From Microvelia longipes (taxonomy: Eukaryota; Arthropoda; Insecta; Hemiptera; Veliidae): DNA of 64,000 nt. The notes under the pieces were generated by a model. It ran no database searches. It was not told the DNA's origin and worked only from the letters and a program-made list of their open reading frames with translations. Location of the stretch: positions 58,447,129-58,511,128 of the forward strand of contig JACMZG010000008.1 of NCBI GenBank assembly GCA_018340805.1, read 5' to 3'. A program made the translations under genes and the position numbers. Positions 1-12,033 of the stretch are shown piece after piece (the first letter of the stretch is position 1; every line of letters starts with the position of its first letter).

Positions 1-3000
1 AGATTTTAACTGAAGCAGAAAACCCAAACTAAGAACTTCTTTGGCTTAAGAGGAAAAATAATGCGATCCAAGTTAAATGATCCGAAGACGAAAGATAAAG
101 AGTATAAATATATAATACTTCGTTAATAGGTTTAGTTATATTTCGATGTCCTCTGCGATATCTATCAGATCAAGTGGGGAAGAGAGTATTTTTATTTCTT
201 TTCTCACTCAGAGTCGAGGCAAACTAAGCAGGTCCGCGATGCGAGTCAGAAAGGAAGAGAAACTATTACATGAAAAATTCGCCAAATACATGCCTTAATG
301 CTGTGTATTAATAAATTATAAGTAATCAAAGAATTCTTGTAACAAAAAAAAAACACTACTCTAAGGACTTCATCAAAGCGCGGCCCACACATCACTGGCT
401 TAATAGTTTAAACTCGTAAATCTTACTTAAATACAAGTCGCAGTACACATTTTTATAACTAAATTTAATTTAAAATTTATAAAAAGTCAACGTTAGTAAA
501 TTCTGCTAAACATAAGATTTTATCCACAAACAGGAAAAAATATATCATGTTTCCATTTCAGAAAAAAAAACCTAACACAAAAATTAATAGTGTCGTTCAT
601 ATTAAAATTATTCGAAGATTTTAAATTAAGATTTCTCGCTGAAAAGTTGTTAAATCAGTTGAAACGGTGGAAGGGAAGGTAAAAGGGAAAAGCAGTTGAG
701 AGGAAAATGTCAGAGGGAAAAAGTAATCAATGAAATGGAGGTGGCATCGAGCCAAAAGAAGGAGGATGACAAGGGCACAAAAACCCCAGACCTCTAGGGA
801 GTGAAGTGAAAATGAGAAAAAGTTACATTCTGTCCGTTTCAGATGCCATCCAGATGAGAAACACAAAATAAAAATATAATATCAAGAAACCTATGTAACA
901 ATCTTCTACATTTCATTCCCAACATATTTTTCATGTCTTACATAATCATTTTTTAAAAAAGAAAAAAAGTAATACATCAATCGGCTCATAGAAAATTATT
1001 CAAAGAAACATAAAATATTTCTGTATAGAAATCCCATTCAGAATACAACCACACATTAATATACTCATTATTAATTTAAAATAATATAAATTAATTAAAA
1101 TAAATATGTTAGAAATATTTTGCACATACATTGGAAAAATAAGATTTGCTAAATATCCAAAATGTATTTCAATCAAAACTAAACATAAATATGAAATCTG
1201 GAAAAAACTGAAAAAACCAAATTTAAAATAGTGACCTGTAATTTGATTTTTTTCCAATCAACTTTAATAGTTGAAACATTTTGGTTTTTTGTAGAAATCT
1301 TATAATTAACAAAGGAGTGATTCACTTTTAGGTTTTGAGCTGCATAAAACTATATTATACTTTTATATCTGTTAATAAAGTAATTGAATTCCTAAGATGT
1401 TAAAAGTACGGTCTTATGCCTAAACATAAATACCTCTGGTCATACTTAGCGTTTTAATTTTAATAGTTTAAAAGAATATTAGCAGTATATTTGATTTATT
1501 ATTGTATTATATGTTTGTTAAATTGATTTTTTTCGATTAAAGCACATCTTTACCAGTTGTAAACAAACTTTTTCATTTATAATTAAAATATAATAGCTAT
1601 TGATAATTTGAAATATAGCACAAATAAATAATTATACACGTACCAAAGGAGAAAACATGGTTTCGAAGCTATAGCGTTTTTGTTGGTTACAGAGGCTGTA
1701 GCATAGGAAACCATAATGTATAAATCCGAAGACAAGCAGCGGGGAGGTTTATAAAATTGGCTTCTGATGTGCAACTGAGGAAAGAATGAAGTTCAATTCC
1801 TAGGCGTAGCTGAGGCAACTGATTATAGTAGGGAGTAATGACTATTTCCTCCCGTGGTACTTACAAGATTTATTTTCTTAAAGGGAAAAAATAAAAAGAC
1901 GTTATAAAAAAAGTGATATTTTATAATGACTAAAATATCACTTGAGAACTTAAATTTATTTGAGTCAAATTTAAATTGAACTAATCAAACTTTTGATTTT
2001 GGATTACTCAGCAAAATAAGTCATCATGTTATAAAAAACATTTTACTCGTGTCTTATTTTTGTGGCGAGTTTCAAAACGAGCGTGAACACAGTGGGAGTT
2101 ATGCGTGCCACAGACACATAAACTGCATAATAAAACCCACTCAGAACGTCTTAAAATTCTTGGAACGATAATTATCATAAATCTTTGGTTTCAGACTTTA
2201 AGACCAACACTACACTTTTCATTATACGGACTGTAGTAAGTCAAGAAAAGTGATAAATAAGTTTAAAAAACATGCACAACAACATTATAGGCAAAAACTT
2301 GTATGAGGAGTAGAAAGTGTATTTTAATAATAATTATGTAAATTGAAGTAGATATCAACTCTTACTGTCCTTTATTCATATTTCAACAGAGTGCGGTAAA
2401 AAAAATATGAACAACAGTAAAAAAAAAGTTAAATGTACTTATCTTTCTGACATGTCATACATGTGTCACTTAGATACATTTCCTACATCTTGTAAATGGG
2501 TTTTCTTAACATTTTCATGAATAATGCATCGTTTAAATCGTTTTCCTATGTACATAAATTTGTTTAAAAAATACGTAGAAGCAAAAAGTCATAACTCATA
2601 ACTAAAGGGCAATCCATTAGTTTATTTTATATTAAGTATATGTAATACAATGTATGTCATTTAATATTATTATAGATAAATGGAACGACATAGTTGCTTA
2701 GAGAGATGAAGTTGTGGAAGCCATGAATCGCCTTCAGTTTATGAACCTGGTTAGTAACTAATATAAGTAATTATTTTGGCTTCTTATAACTCAAAAACTA
2801 CTAAAGGATATAGACCAAACTTTAAATTTAGACTAATCATATATTAGAAGAAGTCATAAACTTACTTAAAAAAAAATAACAGTAATATTAAATTTATAAC
2901 TAGTGTAAAAATTCTTATTCTGGGTGTTAAAACTCGAAATATACTTAAAAGATCTGGACTAAACTTTAACCTTAAACCGTCAAGTCTCAGGATCCGTCGA

Positions 3001-3650
3001 AAATAATATGGGTTTAGCGCAACACAAAGACTCATGGTCCATGTCCTTATGGTTTACGTTTCATCGAAATTCGTTCACAAATAACAATGGGGGAAATAGT
3101 TCTATAACGCCTTATCGAGATCTGTCTGAAAATAATAAAAGGAGTAAGAGTAGAAAATGTTCAGAGCTAACAGAGTAAATTTAATTGATGGATCTTATTG
3201 ACTTAACTTTCAATTTAAACTATTAATTAGTAACAATAAACACCTTTTATGTCTCAAATAATACTTATTTACATTAAATAAAAATAAATTGTTTTCTAAA
3301 ATAATAGGGCCTAAAATAAATAATATTATTCTTGTTTTTATAATACATAAGTACAATATGACTAGTATTAACTTGGCCTCCTTCAAATAATAAATATTAT
3401 ATGACACAAGACTTTCGACAAAAATTTATTAAATTTATAAAAAAATTACTTTAAAAAACTAACTTTTAAACAATCACAGTCGTACCTAGCTGCTATATTT
3501 CAACTGAAAGAAGTATGCCGAGAAGAACAAAATTACAATTTTAAGTTTTTGAACTACAAAACTAAAATTAATGTTTAACATTTAAAGATATAGAGATAAA
3601 AAAGATGATTCATCATGTATGTGATGTCGTCACGACGGTACATGCAGGAA
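1..3650. other. AT-rich non-coding sequence
   Basis: No conserved protein, RNA gene or clear repeat was recognised. Open frames here are short and rich in Phe, Leu, Ile and Lys, as expected from AT-rich DNA. A weak trace at 1,795-1,865 (GGGAGTAA followed by CTATTTCCTCCC, next to a GGCGTAGCTGAGGC motif) resembles the palindromic element at 47.2-47.4 kb. Confidence 0.6.
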
Positions 3651-3652
3651 AG

Positions 3653-4230
3653 AATATAGTCCAAGAGCCCAGGGGTGTTTTGTTAATAAAAAGTGTAATG
3701 GCTGGAACCGGTCTCAATTTTTCGTAAATACCTTCCTGAACAAGGATCTGCAATTCTGCCGACTAGTATCTGATGGGTGTCCCAGGCAGAACGCACTTTT
3801 AGGGTCAAAGGTTCTGCCTGGGACACCCATCCGATACGAGTCGGCAGAATTGCAGATCCTTGTTCAGGAAGGTATTTACGAAAAATTTAGACCGGTTCCA
3901 GCCATTACACTGTTTGTTAACTTAGGTAGTAAATTTGACCTGTAAAGTGTGTTTTGCCTGGGATGCCCATCCGATACGAGTCGGCAGAATTGCAAATCCT
4001 TGTTTAGGAAGGTATTTACGAAAAATTAAACCCGTTTCCAGCCATTACACTTTTTATTAACTTCGGTGGAAAATTTGACATGTAAAGTGCGTTCTGCTTG
4101 GGACACCCATCAGATACTAGTCGGCAGAATTGCAGATCCATGTTCAGGAAGATATTTACGAAAAATTGAGACCGTTCCAGCCATTACACTTTTTATTAAC
4201 AAAACACCCTGGGCTCTTGGTCTAATATAT
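3653..4230. mobile_element. Palindromic element with internal 140-bp tandem units
   Basis: Two inverted arms of about 145 bp (3,653-3,797 and 4,085-4,230) share the outer sequence AAGAGCCCAGG and the inner block containing TCGGCAGAATTGCAGATC. The block recurs in direct orientation with TCGGCAGAAT at 3,841, 3,981 and 4,121, an exact 140-bp period. The third unit forms the right arm, and it shares CAGATACTAG with the left arm, whereas units 1 and 2 have CGATACGAG. This is a non-autonomous terminal-inverted-repeat element whose interior has been amplified in tandem. There is no coding capacity. No convincing target duplication was found, so the superfamily is unknown. Confidence 0.75.
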
Positions 4231-5224
4231 CTTCTTTACTGAAGACAGCAAAAAATACGAATAGTATATCATCAGTTTTTGTAAGATTACTAGTATTAAG
4301 CAGCATCGAGAAATGTCAATAAGTGGATAGGTGACTTTTGGAGATGTAGCTTGACGTAGATTATAGAGAGGAGTAGAGGAGAGTAATAGGAATCTATTGG
4401 AAATTAGGTGATAACACGGCAAAATAGCATGTAAATAACAAATGACTGTAAACAACAAGCAACACACAGGGCATTTGTACCGAGCGGGCTGAATGCATAA
4501 AAAGAAGTTGCCGCGAGACAGCCACAAGGTGTAGCCGCTGTAAGGAAAAGGCGTCTGTTACCTGAGGACAAGCAAAGCGAGTTCAAAGACATAATGTAAT
4601 ACAAATTATTGTATAACTCACGGCTAAAGTCAGTTGACAGCCCGCCAAAATCTCAATGCAACCTTCTTTTTTTAACAAAAAATTCCCTTATTTTAAGTAT
4701 CCAAAAAATCCCTACTCTGACAACACTTACTGTAAGACAAAAATTGAAAACCCTAATCTAAACAAGCTACGACTGAAGAAATCGATTTCCTAAGATCTAG
4801 ATAATAGGTCAAATGACATAATACATAGAATTCTTCGCGATGCCTTATGCCATTGAAACAATTAGAACTTAAATATCTCGGGAGGATATTTATCGATATC
4901 GAGGAAGGTTTAAATATCTATATCGAGGAAGGTTTCGATATAGTCGTAATCGCATCAAAGTATTGTTCCTTACTATAATTATCTATTTTTTCTCAAAAAT
5001 TAATTTTTTGATGAAAATTTCCATGATTGTTGTCTTGAGATACTTACAATTTCAGAATAAATAATCATTTTGTACTCTTATGCCAAGTTTTATTCAAACA
5101 GTCAATCTGTTTCGATATAGATAATAAACTAGATCAGTAGACATCTTGTCTAATTAGGCCGTAGAAACCGAAAATAAACACTTAGATATAAATGCCTTTT
5201 GATTTTACAAATGATTTTAGTCAT
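4231..5224. other. Non-coding stretch with small repeat traces
   Basis: No gene was recognised. At 4,561-4,603 a GAGGACAAGCAAAGCGAG motif resembles the motif of the dispersed 5S-derived family. At 4,870-4,940 the block ATATCGAGGAAGGTTT is duplicated in tandem. Confidence 0.5.
4608..4642 (+). repeat. Solo terminal-inverted-repeat remnant
   Basis: The sequence GGCTAAAGTCAGTTGACAGC, preceded by TTGTATAACTCAC, matches the terminus of the 182-bp MITE at 24,389-24,570. No opposite arm was found downstream, so this looks like a truncated relic of that family. Confidence 0.5.
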
Positions 5225-5293
5225 TAGTACAGCGCATAGTCATTAGCGCTCCCGCAGGGTTTATCCCTGATAAGCCGCAAGGCTCTAAACGGG

Positions 5294-5330
<37 letters not shown>

Positions 5331-5331
5331 G
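5225..5331 (+). mobile_element. SINE 3' tail with (ATT)n
   Basis: The stretch CCCGCAGGGTTTATCCCTGA, then AAGCCGCAAGGCT, CTAAACGGGC and about 13 ATT units, matches the 3' end of the tRNA-derived SINE at 51.0-51.3 kb. The tRNA-like head is absent, so this is a 5'-truncated copy. The tail can form a GCC-GCAA-GGC hairpin. Confidence 0.65.
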
Positions 5332-5944
5332 TATAAGCGCTAAAAAAGGCAGCTAAAAAAGCTGTCACATTTTTGCTATTAAATACTTCTACCAATGGAT
5401 GATAGATAAGAATAATGATTTAAATTTATTATATCCATAAATTAATGTTCCAACAATGTCAACTAAAAATATTGTATTTTAAATGTCATTTTTAAAATTT
5501 ATAGCGAATAAAAAATGTGTATAAAATAAGTTATAAATATAATTTCATTCTACTGTAAGCTATCGAATTTTTTTCTATCAAAAGACTTTATGAAATGCTT
5601 GGTATGTATGGGCTCAACAAAATACATTACAGTATAGACATATACATTACAGATTCAGTGATTTATACCAACAATCTATTTCCAGAACCTACCTTGAATA
5701 AGATGTTACTTTTTACATTTTTCTTTCTATATTGTAGACTTTATATTTATTTCTGATTAATAATAAAAAATGTTATATTTCATCTTATATTTCATGCTTT
5801 CAAACTCAAATAAAAATATAAAAAATGCAAATTTTAAGCAATTCATAAATTATTTTCTTTTCTTTAAATTACTACTTCATAACAATAATAAATTACTTGT
5901 TATTAATTTCCTTTGTTATACTGTAGATGTTTTAAGAAAACTAT
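5332..5944. other. AT-rich non-coding sequence
   Basis: Nothing recognised. The small open frame at 5,770-5,952 has AT-driven composition and no family resemblance. Confidence 0.5.
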
Positions 5945-6590
5945 TTTGTTAGCAAAAAAGTCACAAACCAAGATGTCAACTGAAATCCGTTTCAGGTATT
6001 TTAAGGTCTATTGCGTGGTTTTCACAATGTTATCAGTCTGTATGTGTGCGTGTATGACTGTGAGTTTGTGTGTATGTGCGTGTGTGTCTGTTAACCTGCA
6101 ATAATGACTCAGCAAAAATTTTGAAAATCATAAAACGCCAAAAAATGTTGCGTTCAGTTTGAGATTTGGAAAACATGTAGCCATGTACAAGACTAACATA
6201 AGTGCTAAGTTTCATCTCACTATCAGCATTAGTTCCAGTTTTATCGTATAATTTGGGTACGTTTTTAAAAAACTAATAAATATCGAGAAATAATCCAAAC
6301 AAGTTAAAACTTGGTTCAAGTGTATTTCATTGCGTAATAAATTAGTATACTTTAAGTTTCGTTTAAATACGAAGAGATAAGTTTCATAGTAGATAAGAAT
6401 ATCTACGGTTTTTGTCGGATCATAAAAGTCAAGCAGCATCAAGTTTGGTCATTGCCTGGATGTATTTACTTTTAAATTTGGTCATTTTTATATCTGAGGA
6501 CGAGCGAAGCGAGTCCGAAGTAGATAGGATGAGCGTAAGTCCGATTTCATAAGGAAAAGTTCCAAGGTACCCTAACCCGTTTTTTATATT
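5945..6590 (+). mobile_element. 5S-derived dispersed repeat, copy 1 (plus)
   Basis: This copy has the conserved body (TCAACTGAAATCCGTTTCAGG, the run of TGTGTG, TAATGACTCAGC, GAGATTTGG, TTTCATCTCACTATCAGCAT). A degenerate 5S-like segment follows at 6,418-6,465 (AAGCAGCAT, CCTGGATG), then GAGGACGAGCGAAGCGAGTC and a closing AAGTTCCAAGG with a T-run. The small open frames across it are chance products. Confidence 0.75.
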
Positions 6591-6714
6591 ACTAGCATTG
6601 CTATAAGAGTAAAAATAATATACATTTAATAGGACGTAAAAATTGCAATAGCTACAAGTTTGCAGCCAATATTTTATCAAATTTCTACACGTTTGATTGA
6701 CTCATACAACCTTT

Positions 6715-6749
6715 AACTTGACGAAACAATTGTTTTGTTTCGTCAAGTT
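6715..6749. other. Perfect 13-bp inverted repeat
   Basis: Arms AACTTGACGAAAC and GTTTCGTCAAGTT flank a 9-nt spacer. No function is evident. It may be the relic of a small palindromic element. Confidence 0.6.
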
Positions 6750-6906
6750 ACAGAAAGGCAACATTTTATTTAATTAAACCAAAGAAGCTGTTCAGAAAGG
6801 CAGCTACACATATAATTATTTAAATAATACGCATAATAAATAAATTTTAACAACAATTAACTAACTTAGATAAACTTTAATAGTTTTTTATTATTATTTT
6901 TGTTTA

Positions 6907-7200
6907 AAGTATTCTAAATCCAACATGACCTTAACGGAACATTTGGTTAAGAGTTTTAGATATTCAAGATAGTGGGAAGTTAATTTATTTTAACTTTGAA
7001 TTATAAGATATTCCTATCTTATACTTCAAAGTTAAGGTTCAATTAACCCTCCTCTCCTCACTTAATTTTGAATATTTAACCACGGTATCTTAAATTTAAC
7101 TAAGGTATCTTGAATTTAACTAAGGTATCTTGAATATTTAACTTAATAAACTCTTAACCAAAGGTACCGTTAAGGCCATATTGGATTTAGAATGCTTCAA
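6907..7200. mobile_element. MITE of about 290 bp with 45-bp inverted termini
   Basis: The left arm ATTCTAAATCCAACATG, then CCTTAACGG and TTTGGTTAAGAG, is mirrored at 7,146-7,196 with a few mismatches. Inside lies a second palindrome at 6,990-7,040 around TTCAAAGTTAA, and a roughly 20-bp unit AACTAAGGTATCTTGAATTT repeated about three times at 7,080-7,140. It is non-autonomous and has no open frame. The target duplication is unclear. Confidence 0.75.
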
Positions 7201-7714
7201 AACAAAAATAATTATTAGAAAATTAAGTTCCACGATGAAAAGAATTAATTTAATATTGTAAAAAGAAATCATTCTTAAACATGTTTATTAATTATATCTT
7301 TATAATATTATAATTAATTAATTAGTTTTTGTCCATTTAAAATTATTTATAAAAAGGAATCTTCACAGGTAACTTTTCCTAGAAAAACAAACTCATTAAG
7401 CTGGTTTAAGAAAATATTTTTTAAACCTTGCGACTTACAAAATGTGTTTCTCAGATGTTTTTTTAATTATCATTTCTTTCATCTTTTTTATGAAATAAAT
7501 AAAATAGAGTGTTGAGAGTAAACAGTTTTGCGTAAGATCAATATATTTTTTTTAACAATTTAAACAAAAAATGTTATTACTTCTTTTATTAATTTCATTT
7601 CTAGATTCACTTGGTCAGTTTTTAGATGTTTATTTAAAAGCTATAACCTAGAGCAGAGTATAAATCCTTAACGATAATTTTATAAACAAACAAATTATCA
7701 TTTAAAGATACCTA
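7201..7714. other. AT-rich non-coding sequence
   Basis: Nothing recognised beyond AT-rich composition. Confidence 0.5.
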
Positions 7715-8030
7715 AGTTTGCTTTAACGAAAAATAATTGTAGAATTTTGCTTTAACCAAGTTTGTTACGAAAAATAATTGTAGAATTTTGCTTTAACCAA
7801 GTTTGTTACGAAAAATAATTGTAGAATTTTGCTTTAACCAAGTTTGTTACGAAAAATAATTGTAGAATTTTGCTTTAACCAAGTTTGTTACGAAAAATAA
7901 TTGTAGAATTTTGCTTTAACCAAGTTTGTTACGAAAAATAATTGTAGAATTTTGCTTTAACCAAGTTTGTTACGAAAAATTAGAATTTGCTTTTTGTTAC
8001 GAAAAGAATTTTTTTTTAACCAATTTGAGT
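7715..8030. repeat. 41-bp tandem repeat, about 6 units
   Basis: The unit contains TTGCTTTAACCAAGTTTGTT followed by ACGAAAAATAATTGTAGAATT. Consecutive units at 7,735-7,975 are almost identical, and the last decays into partial units up to about 8,030. There are no variable spacers, so it is a minisatellite and not a CRISPR-type array. Confidence 0.9.
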
Positions 8031-9151
8031 TGCTTTTAAGTAAATAATACCAAAATCCACCTGCTTAAAAATGTGATACTCCCACACTAATTCTCAATAA
8101 AATAGAGAAACAGCTTGCTTAAAATTCAGTAACGTAGTCTTAGAAACACCTAAACCGTTCGGATCTAGAATAATTCTTGTTTTAGTTTTTACATTTAACT
8201 TGGAGTATTTTCTATGGTAGGGACTAAGGTAAAGTAAAAAGGTAGAAAAAGATTTTTTAAAAAGAAAAAATTCAACAAAAAGTATAACTTATACTTTATG
8301 AGAGAACATAAGTCATGTCAAACGAAATTACACATAACTATATATTACACAAAAAAAGTAATACGGTAACAAAATAAGGTATATACAGGATGCAGAAACC
8401 TAGAGACAGAGCACATCCGCCCCCTCAAACCGTTTCGCCAGGAAAAAACCAATTTATGAATTAAAATTCCGCTCAGGACTTTTTTGTATCAAGAAAAAAA
8501 GGAAGTAATAAAAATTGTTAAAATGCACGAGGAAGGACCAGAAAGAGATGTAGCTACAAGGATATATGCAAAACTAAAAACCTCATAACGTAATGAAATT
8601 TAGCTCATCTACCTCTTATTTTAAAATTGGATGGATGGAACATATATATTTATTTTCTAAATTTTTATTAATTTAGTACTCTTAGTATTAGTACATATGA
8701 GTGATTTAATTAAATACCAATATATATTTGTATATTCATATTTGGACCAAAGCATTTATCTGAATTGTGATAAAAAACATGTTAAGTTTAATTTATTTGT
8801 TGACGGTTTTCAATGGTATGCAGTGTAATTGGAGTTCTAATTTTCACAACAATTTTATAACAAATTTATTAATCTTTAACGAATTTCAAAGAATTTAATA
8901 TAAACATTTCATAATATTTTCATTCAATATTAATATTACTATAAAAAATACGATTGCCACTACTGCCATATAAACACAAAATTTAAAATTACTGGAGAAT
9001 TGTTACAAATTAATAATTATATCTAACTAATTTGTATTAAATTTTAAATTAAGAAATTTAATAAATACAGGTTATTATATCGTCTACACTTCACCATTGA
9101 TTATCACTGAATATATAAAACTTCAACCATATAACCAATAACAAGATGTTT
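8031..9151. other. AT-rich non-coding sequence
   Basis: Nothing recognised. A slightly GC-richer pocket at 8,390-8,460 has no identifiable motif. Confidence 0.5.
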
Positions 9152-9160
9152 TTATATTAT

Positions 9161-9208
<48 letters not shown>

Positions 9209-9244
9209 TATATATATATATTATATATATATATATATAATATA
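9152..9244. repeat. (TA)n tract at the 5' end of the PLE pair
   Basis: About 90 bp of nearly uninterrupted TA directly abuts the truncated 5' end of the first PLE copy. A second TA tract lies at the far end of the pair, which suggests insertion into, or expansion of, a TA microsatellite. Confidence 0.9.
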
Positions 9245-10871
9245 TGAAGAGAGAATGTACAACAGAAAAATGAACCAGCACTTGGCCGATGGAAATACTT
9301 ACCTTAAATATGGTAGGGATCCACTTCTACTTACCAAACAAAATCAAATGGTTTTTTCGAGAAATTAGTTAATGATAAGTATATTTCTAAGCAATTTGGA
9401 GAGAGCCGTTTAATTTTCAATGCTGTGGCTCCCAGGTTGTATGGGGTGCCTAAAATTCACAAGACAAGCCCATGTCGGAAGGTGATGACATGCGGCCAAT
9501 TGTCTGTTGTATTTTGAGTCCAACCTACAACCTGGGAAAGTTCATTGGGGATATCTTAGGTGAGGTTTGTAATTCACATCAATACGAGTTAAAAAATTCT
9601 TATGAATTTAAAGAATCTATTAGCAACGTAGTTGTTCCAACTGATTGCATACTTGTCGTTTGATGTGGTTGCACTTTTTACCAATATTCCTCATGACTTG
9701 GTCCTAGCAATAGTTTCCACAAGGTGGGTTGAAATTAGTGCTTTCACTGAGATGCCTAAAGATAGGTTCTTAGAAATCTTGAATTTCTTGTTAACGTCTG
9801 GGTACTTTTTATTTGATAATCAAATTTATAAGCAATTGTTTGGAGTACAAATGGGATCTCCTTTAGCACCTGCTTTGGCTAGGTTAGCTATGAACTATAT
9901 TATATCAAACACTGTGGCCCAGTTAGCTTATAATGTATCTTAAAGCTTATGTAGATGACACGTTTGCTATTATTCCTAAAGATAAGGTAGAAGAGGTGGT
10001 AGATAAGTTAAATAGTTTTCACTCTCGCTTGCAGTTCACTTTTGAAATAGAAAATGATAGTGGTGAAATACCCTTTTTAGATACTAAGGTAGTTAGGAGT
10101 GAAAATGGTCATTTGGTTTTAGATTGGTATCAAAAGCCTTGTTGTTCGGGTAGGATTCTTGGTTTTGATTCATACCACCCCTTCCACCAGAAAGTAAATT
10201 GTGTCACTAATCTTATGACCAAAATTATATCAATCAGTGATAACACCTTTATAAACAAGAATAAACAATTGGTTAGAGATATGTTAATAAAGAAACAAGT
10301 ATCCGGTTGGGTTAATTAATTGTCTATGGGACAAATCTTTGTCTAGGGTTAATGATGTTGATATTGCGCAAGAACAACCAGGGCCAATCGTTAATACAGA
10401 CAACCCAGGTGTTCTTGTAGTAAGTTACCCTATGTCAAAGGTCTTAGTGAGGATCTTGGTAAAATTTTAAGGAGAGAGGTTGGTGTAACTTGCGCTTTTT
10501 ATTCTAAGAGTAAAATTCGTTCTTTGTTCACGCCTCTTAAAGATGAGATTCCTTTGCCATTAAAGTCCAATTTTATATACCGTGTTAATTGTACTGACTG
10601 TGATACTTGTTATATTGGGTTAAGTACTCAATATCATAAAAGCAGGAAGTACCAACATGAATACTCAGTAAGGGATGTATTGCCTGTAAACTATGTGCGT
10701 AGAACTGCCTTGGCTATCCATGCTTTCAATTTAAAACATCACTTTGATTTAGATAACATGACTATCCTACGTTCTGATCCTTGTGAGGACAGATTAAAGT
10801 GGTTGGAAATGCTGTATATCAAAAAAACAAGTAATACCTGTAATTATCGTACTGATATAATGGATGTCTAG
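9245..10871 (+). pseudogene. PLE reverse transcriptase / GIY-YIG endonuclease, broken
   Basis: In a live element this polyprotein copies the element RNA (RT) and nicks the target (GIY-YIG). RT blocks seen are LYGVPKIHK (about 9,435), SFDVVALFTNIP (about 9,655), FGVQMGSPLAPALARLAMN (about 9,840) and the catalytic YVDD at 9,948-9,959. The endonuclease has a Cys-rich VNCTDCDTCYIG with Tyr at 10,578-10,580 and YIG at 10,611-10,619, then a conserved HAFNLKHHFDL block and a late Glu (LKWLEMLYI). This half is open to the stop at 10,869-10,871. Frameshifts relative to copy 2 lie near 9,253, 9,331, 9,466, 9,655, 9,900 and 10,288. One more frame change between the APALA and YVDD blocks is shared with copy 2. 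The N-terminal region is missing. It cannot be translated as one protein as it stands. Confidence 0.9.
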
Positions 10872-11978
10872 GCAGTTACAATCATATTATAAAGCCATTA
10901 TAGTCTTTTCACCTTATTTCATTCTATTTATTTATTTACTTACTTTATTTTATTCTATTCATTTATTTACTTATTTCATTATTTATTTATTTATTTTTAT
11001 TAAATTTATTTATTTTATTTTTTATTTATTTATTTCGTTTTGTTCTTCCTGGGAGACTAAGGAGTGGCAAACCTTGGTGTGGCACCTTGGGAAGGGCGGG
11101 ATGTTTTTCTAAGAGACCTTGGTAGTGACAGTACCTTGGTGTGGCATCTTAGTTTTAAAGGGGGGGGCCTAGGAACAAGGTTTGTGGCGGTCTTGTTGTG
11201 GCATCTTAGGTCGGGGGGGTTTTTATTATTATTTATTTTTATTATCATTCTTAATTCATTATTTTTTATTTATTTATTTAATTTTTTTATTTTATTTATA
11301 TATATATATACATTTTTTTTTTTTTTTTTTATCCTTTTGGGTTTATATATGTTGGCTACATTGATTTGAGGTTATTTTAAGTTTTGCCAATGCCTCCTGT
11401 GTCTTGGATATAGAAGGCCTTGTCATACACTTCTTCTTAGTTTAGTTTCATGTTGTCATTTCTATTTTAACCTTCGTTGACTGTACTTCTTCTGCTTTTA
11501 TATTGTGACTTTTTTCATTTTTTAACTTTTATCATGTTTTATTAGTTTGTACCTTTAATGTTTTTAACTTTTACTTTGTTTTTTAATTCATTTTTATGAC
11601 AAATTATTTTAAATTAATGGACTTAGTTTTTATATTTTTTTTTAAACTTTTATTTTAAATTTTGCATGGGTCTCCTGGCCCATAGTAGATGAAGACTGTG
11701 ATTATTTCGTAAGTAAAATGTTTTATTTTATTTATATAAAAATATTTAAATTAAGTTCTCTAATTTCTTGGTTTATTTTGTTTATTGCTCATTCTTATTT
11801 AATTTATCTATTTTTCATTTTACACTATCTAAATAGATTGATGTTATCTTGTGTTGCAAAGGGCCCTGATGAAGAATTTGTAGTTAAATTCGAAACGTTG
11901 GCGAGAAATAAATATATAGTTTCATGTAAAGCTGTGTTTTTATTCATAACCTTATCCCGAGATTGGTGGAGACGCGTA
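10872..11978 (+). repeat. PLE 3' terminal region / pLTR, copy 1
   Basis: About 1.1 kb of non-coding tail shared with 14,490-15,588. In order: TTTA-rich stretches; a GC-rich island (11,040-11,222) where TTGGTGTGGCACCTT-like units recur three times; a long T-rich tract; and the hammerhead-like core near the end. As the upstream neighbour of copy 2 it probably acts as that copy's 5' pseudo-LTR and may hold its promoter. Only about 55 bp separate its end from the first ATG of copy 2. Open frames in it are low-complexity artefacts. Confidence 0.8.
11861..11903 (+). ncRNA. Hammerhead-like ribozyme core in PLE copy 1 tail
   Basis: GGGCC is followed by CTGATGA (11,866-11,872), one extra A, stem II GAATTT/AAATTC with a 6-nt loop, then GAAAC (11,892-11,896), GTT and GGC. 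GCC before the core can pair with GGC after it as a 3-bp stem I, placing cleavage after the T of ACGTT. Stem III would be just ACGT, which is self-complementary. Very short hammerhead variants that act as dimers are known from PLEs, and this fits. Activity is inferred, and the extra nucleotide next to stem II needs comparison with known variants. Confidence 0.7.
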
Positions 11979-12033
11979 CATATATAGAGGTTGAGAAATT
12001 TATCGGAAAAAAGTTTTTGGGACGTTGAGTAAG

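Larger units (their letters stand above)
9244..11978 (+). mobile_element. Penelope-like element, copy 1 (5'-truncated)
   Basis: This copy begins inside the open frame, at the position matching 12,876 of copy 2, directly after the TA tract. It runs through reverse transcriptase, GIY-YIG endonuclease and the whole 3' terminal region, and ends at GACGCGTA (11,971-11,978), where copy 2 starts. It is nearly identical to copy 2. Most differences are 1-2 nt insertions or deletions. The head-to-tail arrangement with a partial upstream copy is characteristic of PLEs, where the tail of one unit serves as the pseudo-LTR of the next. Confidence 0.9.

Noticed and set aside
7715..8030. CRISPR-like array
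   Set aside because: Units are contiguous without spacers and the sequence is eukaryotic.
10864..11369. Several plus-strand open frames in the PLE tail
   Set aside because: Low-complexity Phe/Leu/Ile/Tyr translations of TTTA repeats and T-runs; the region is the non-coding pLTR.
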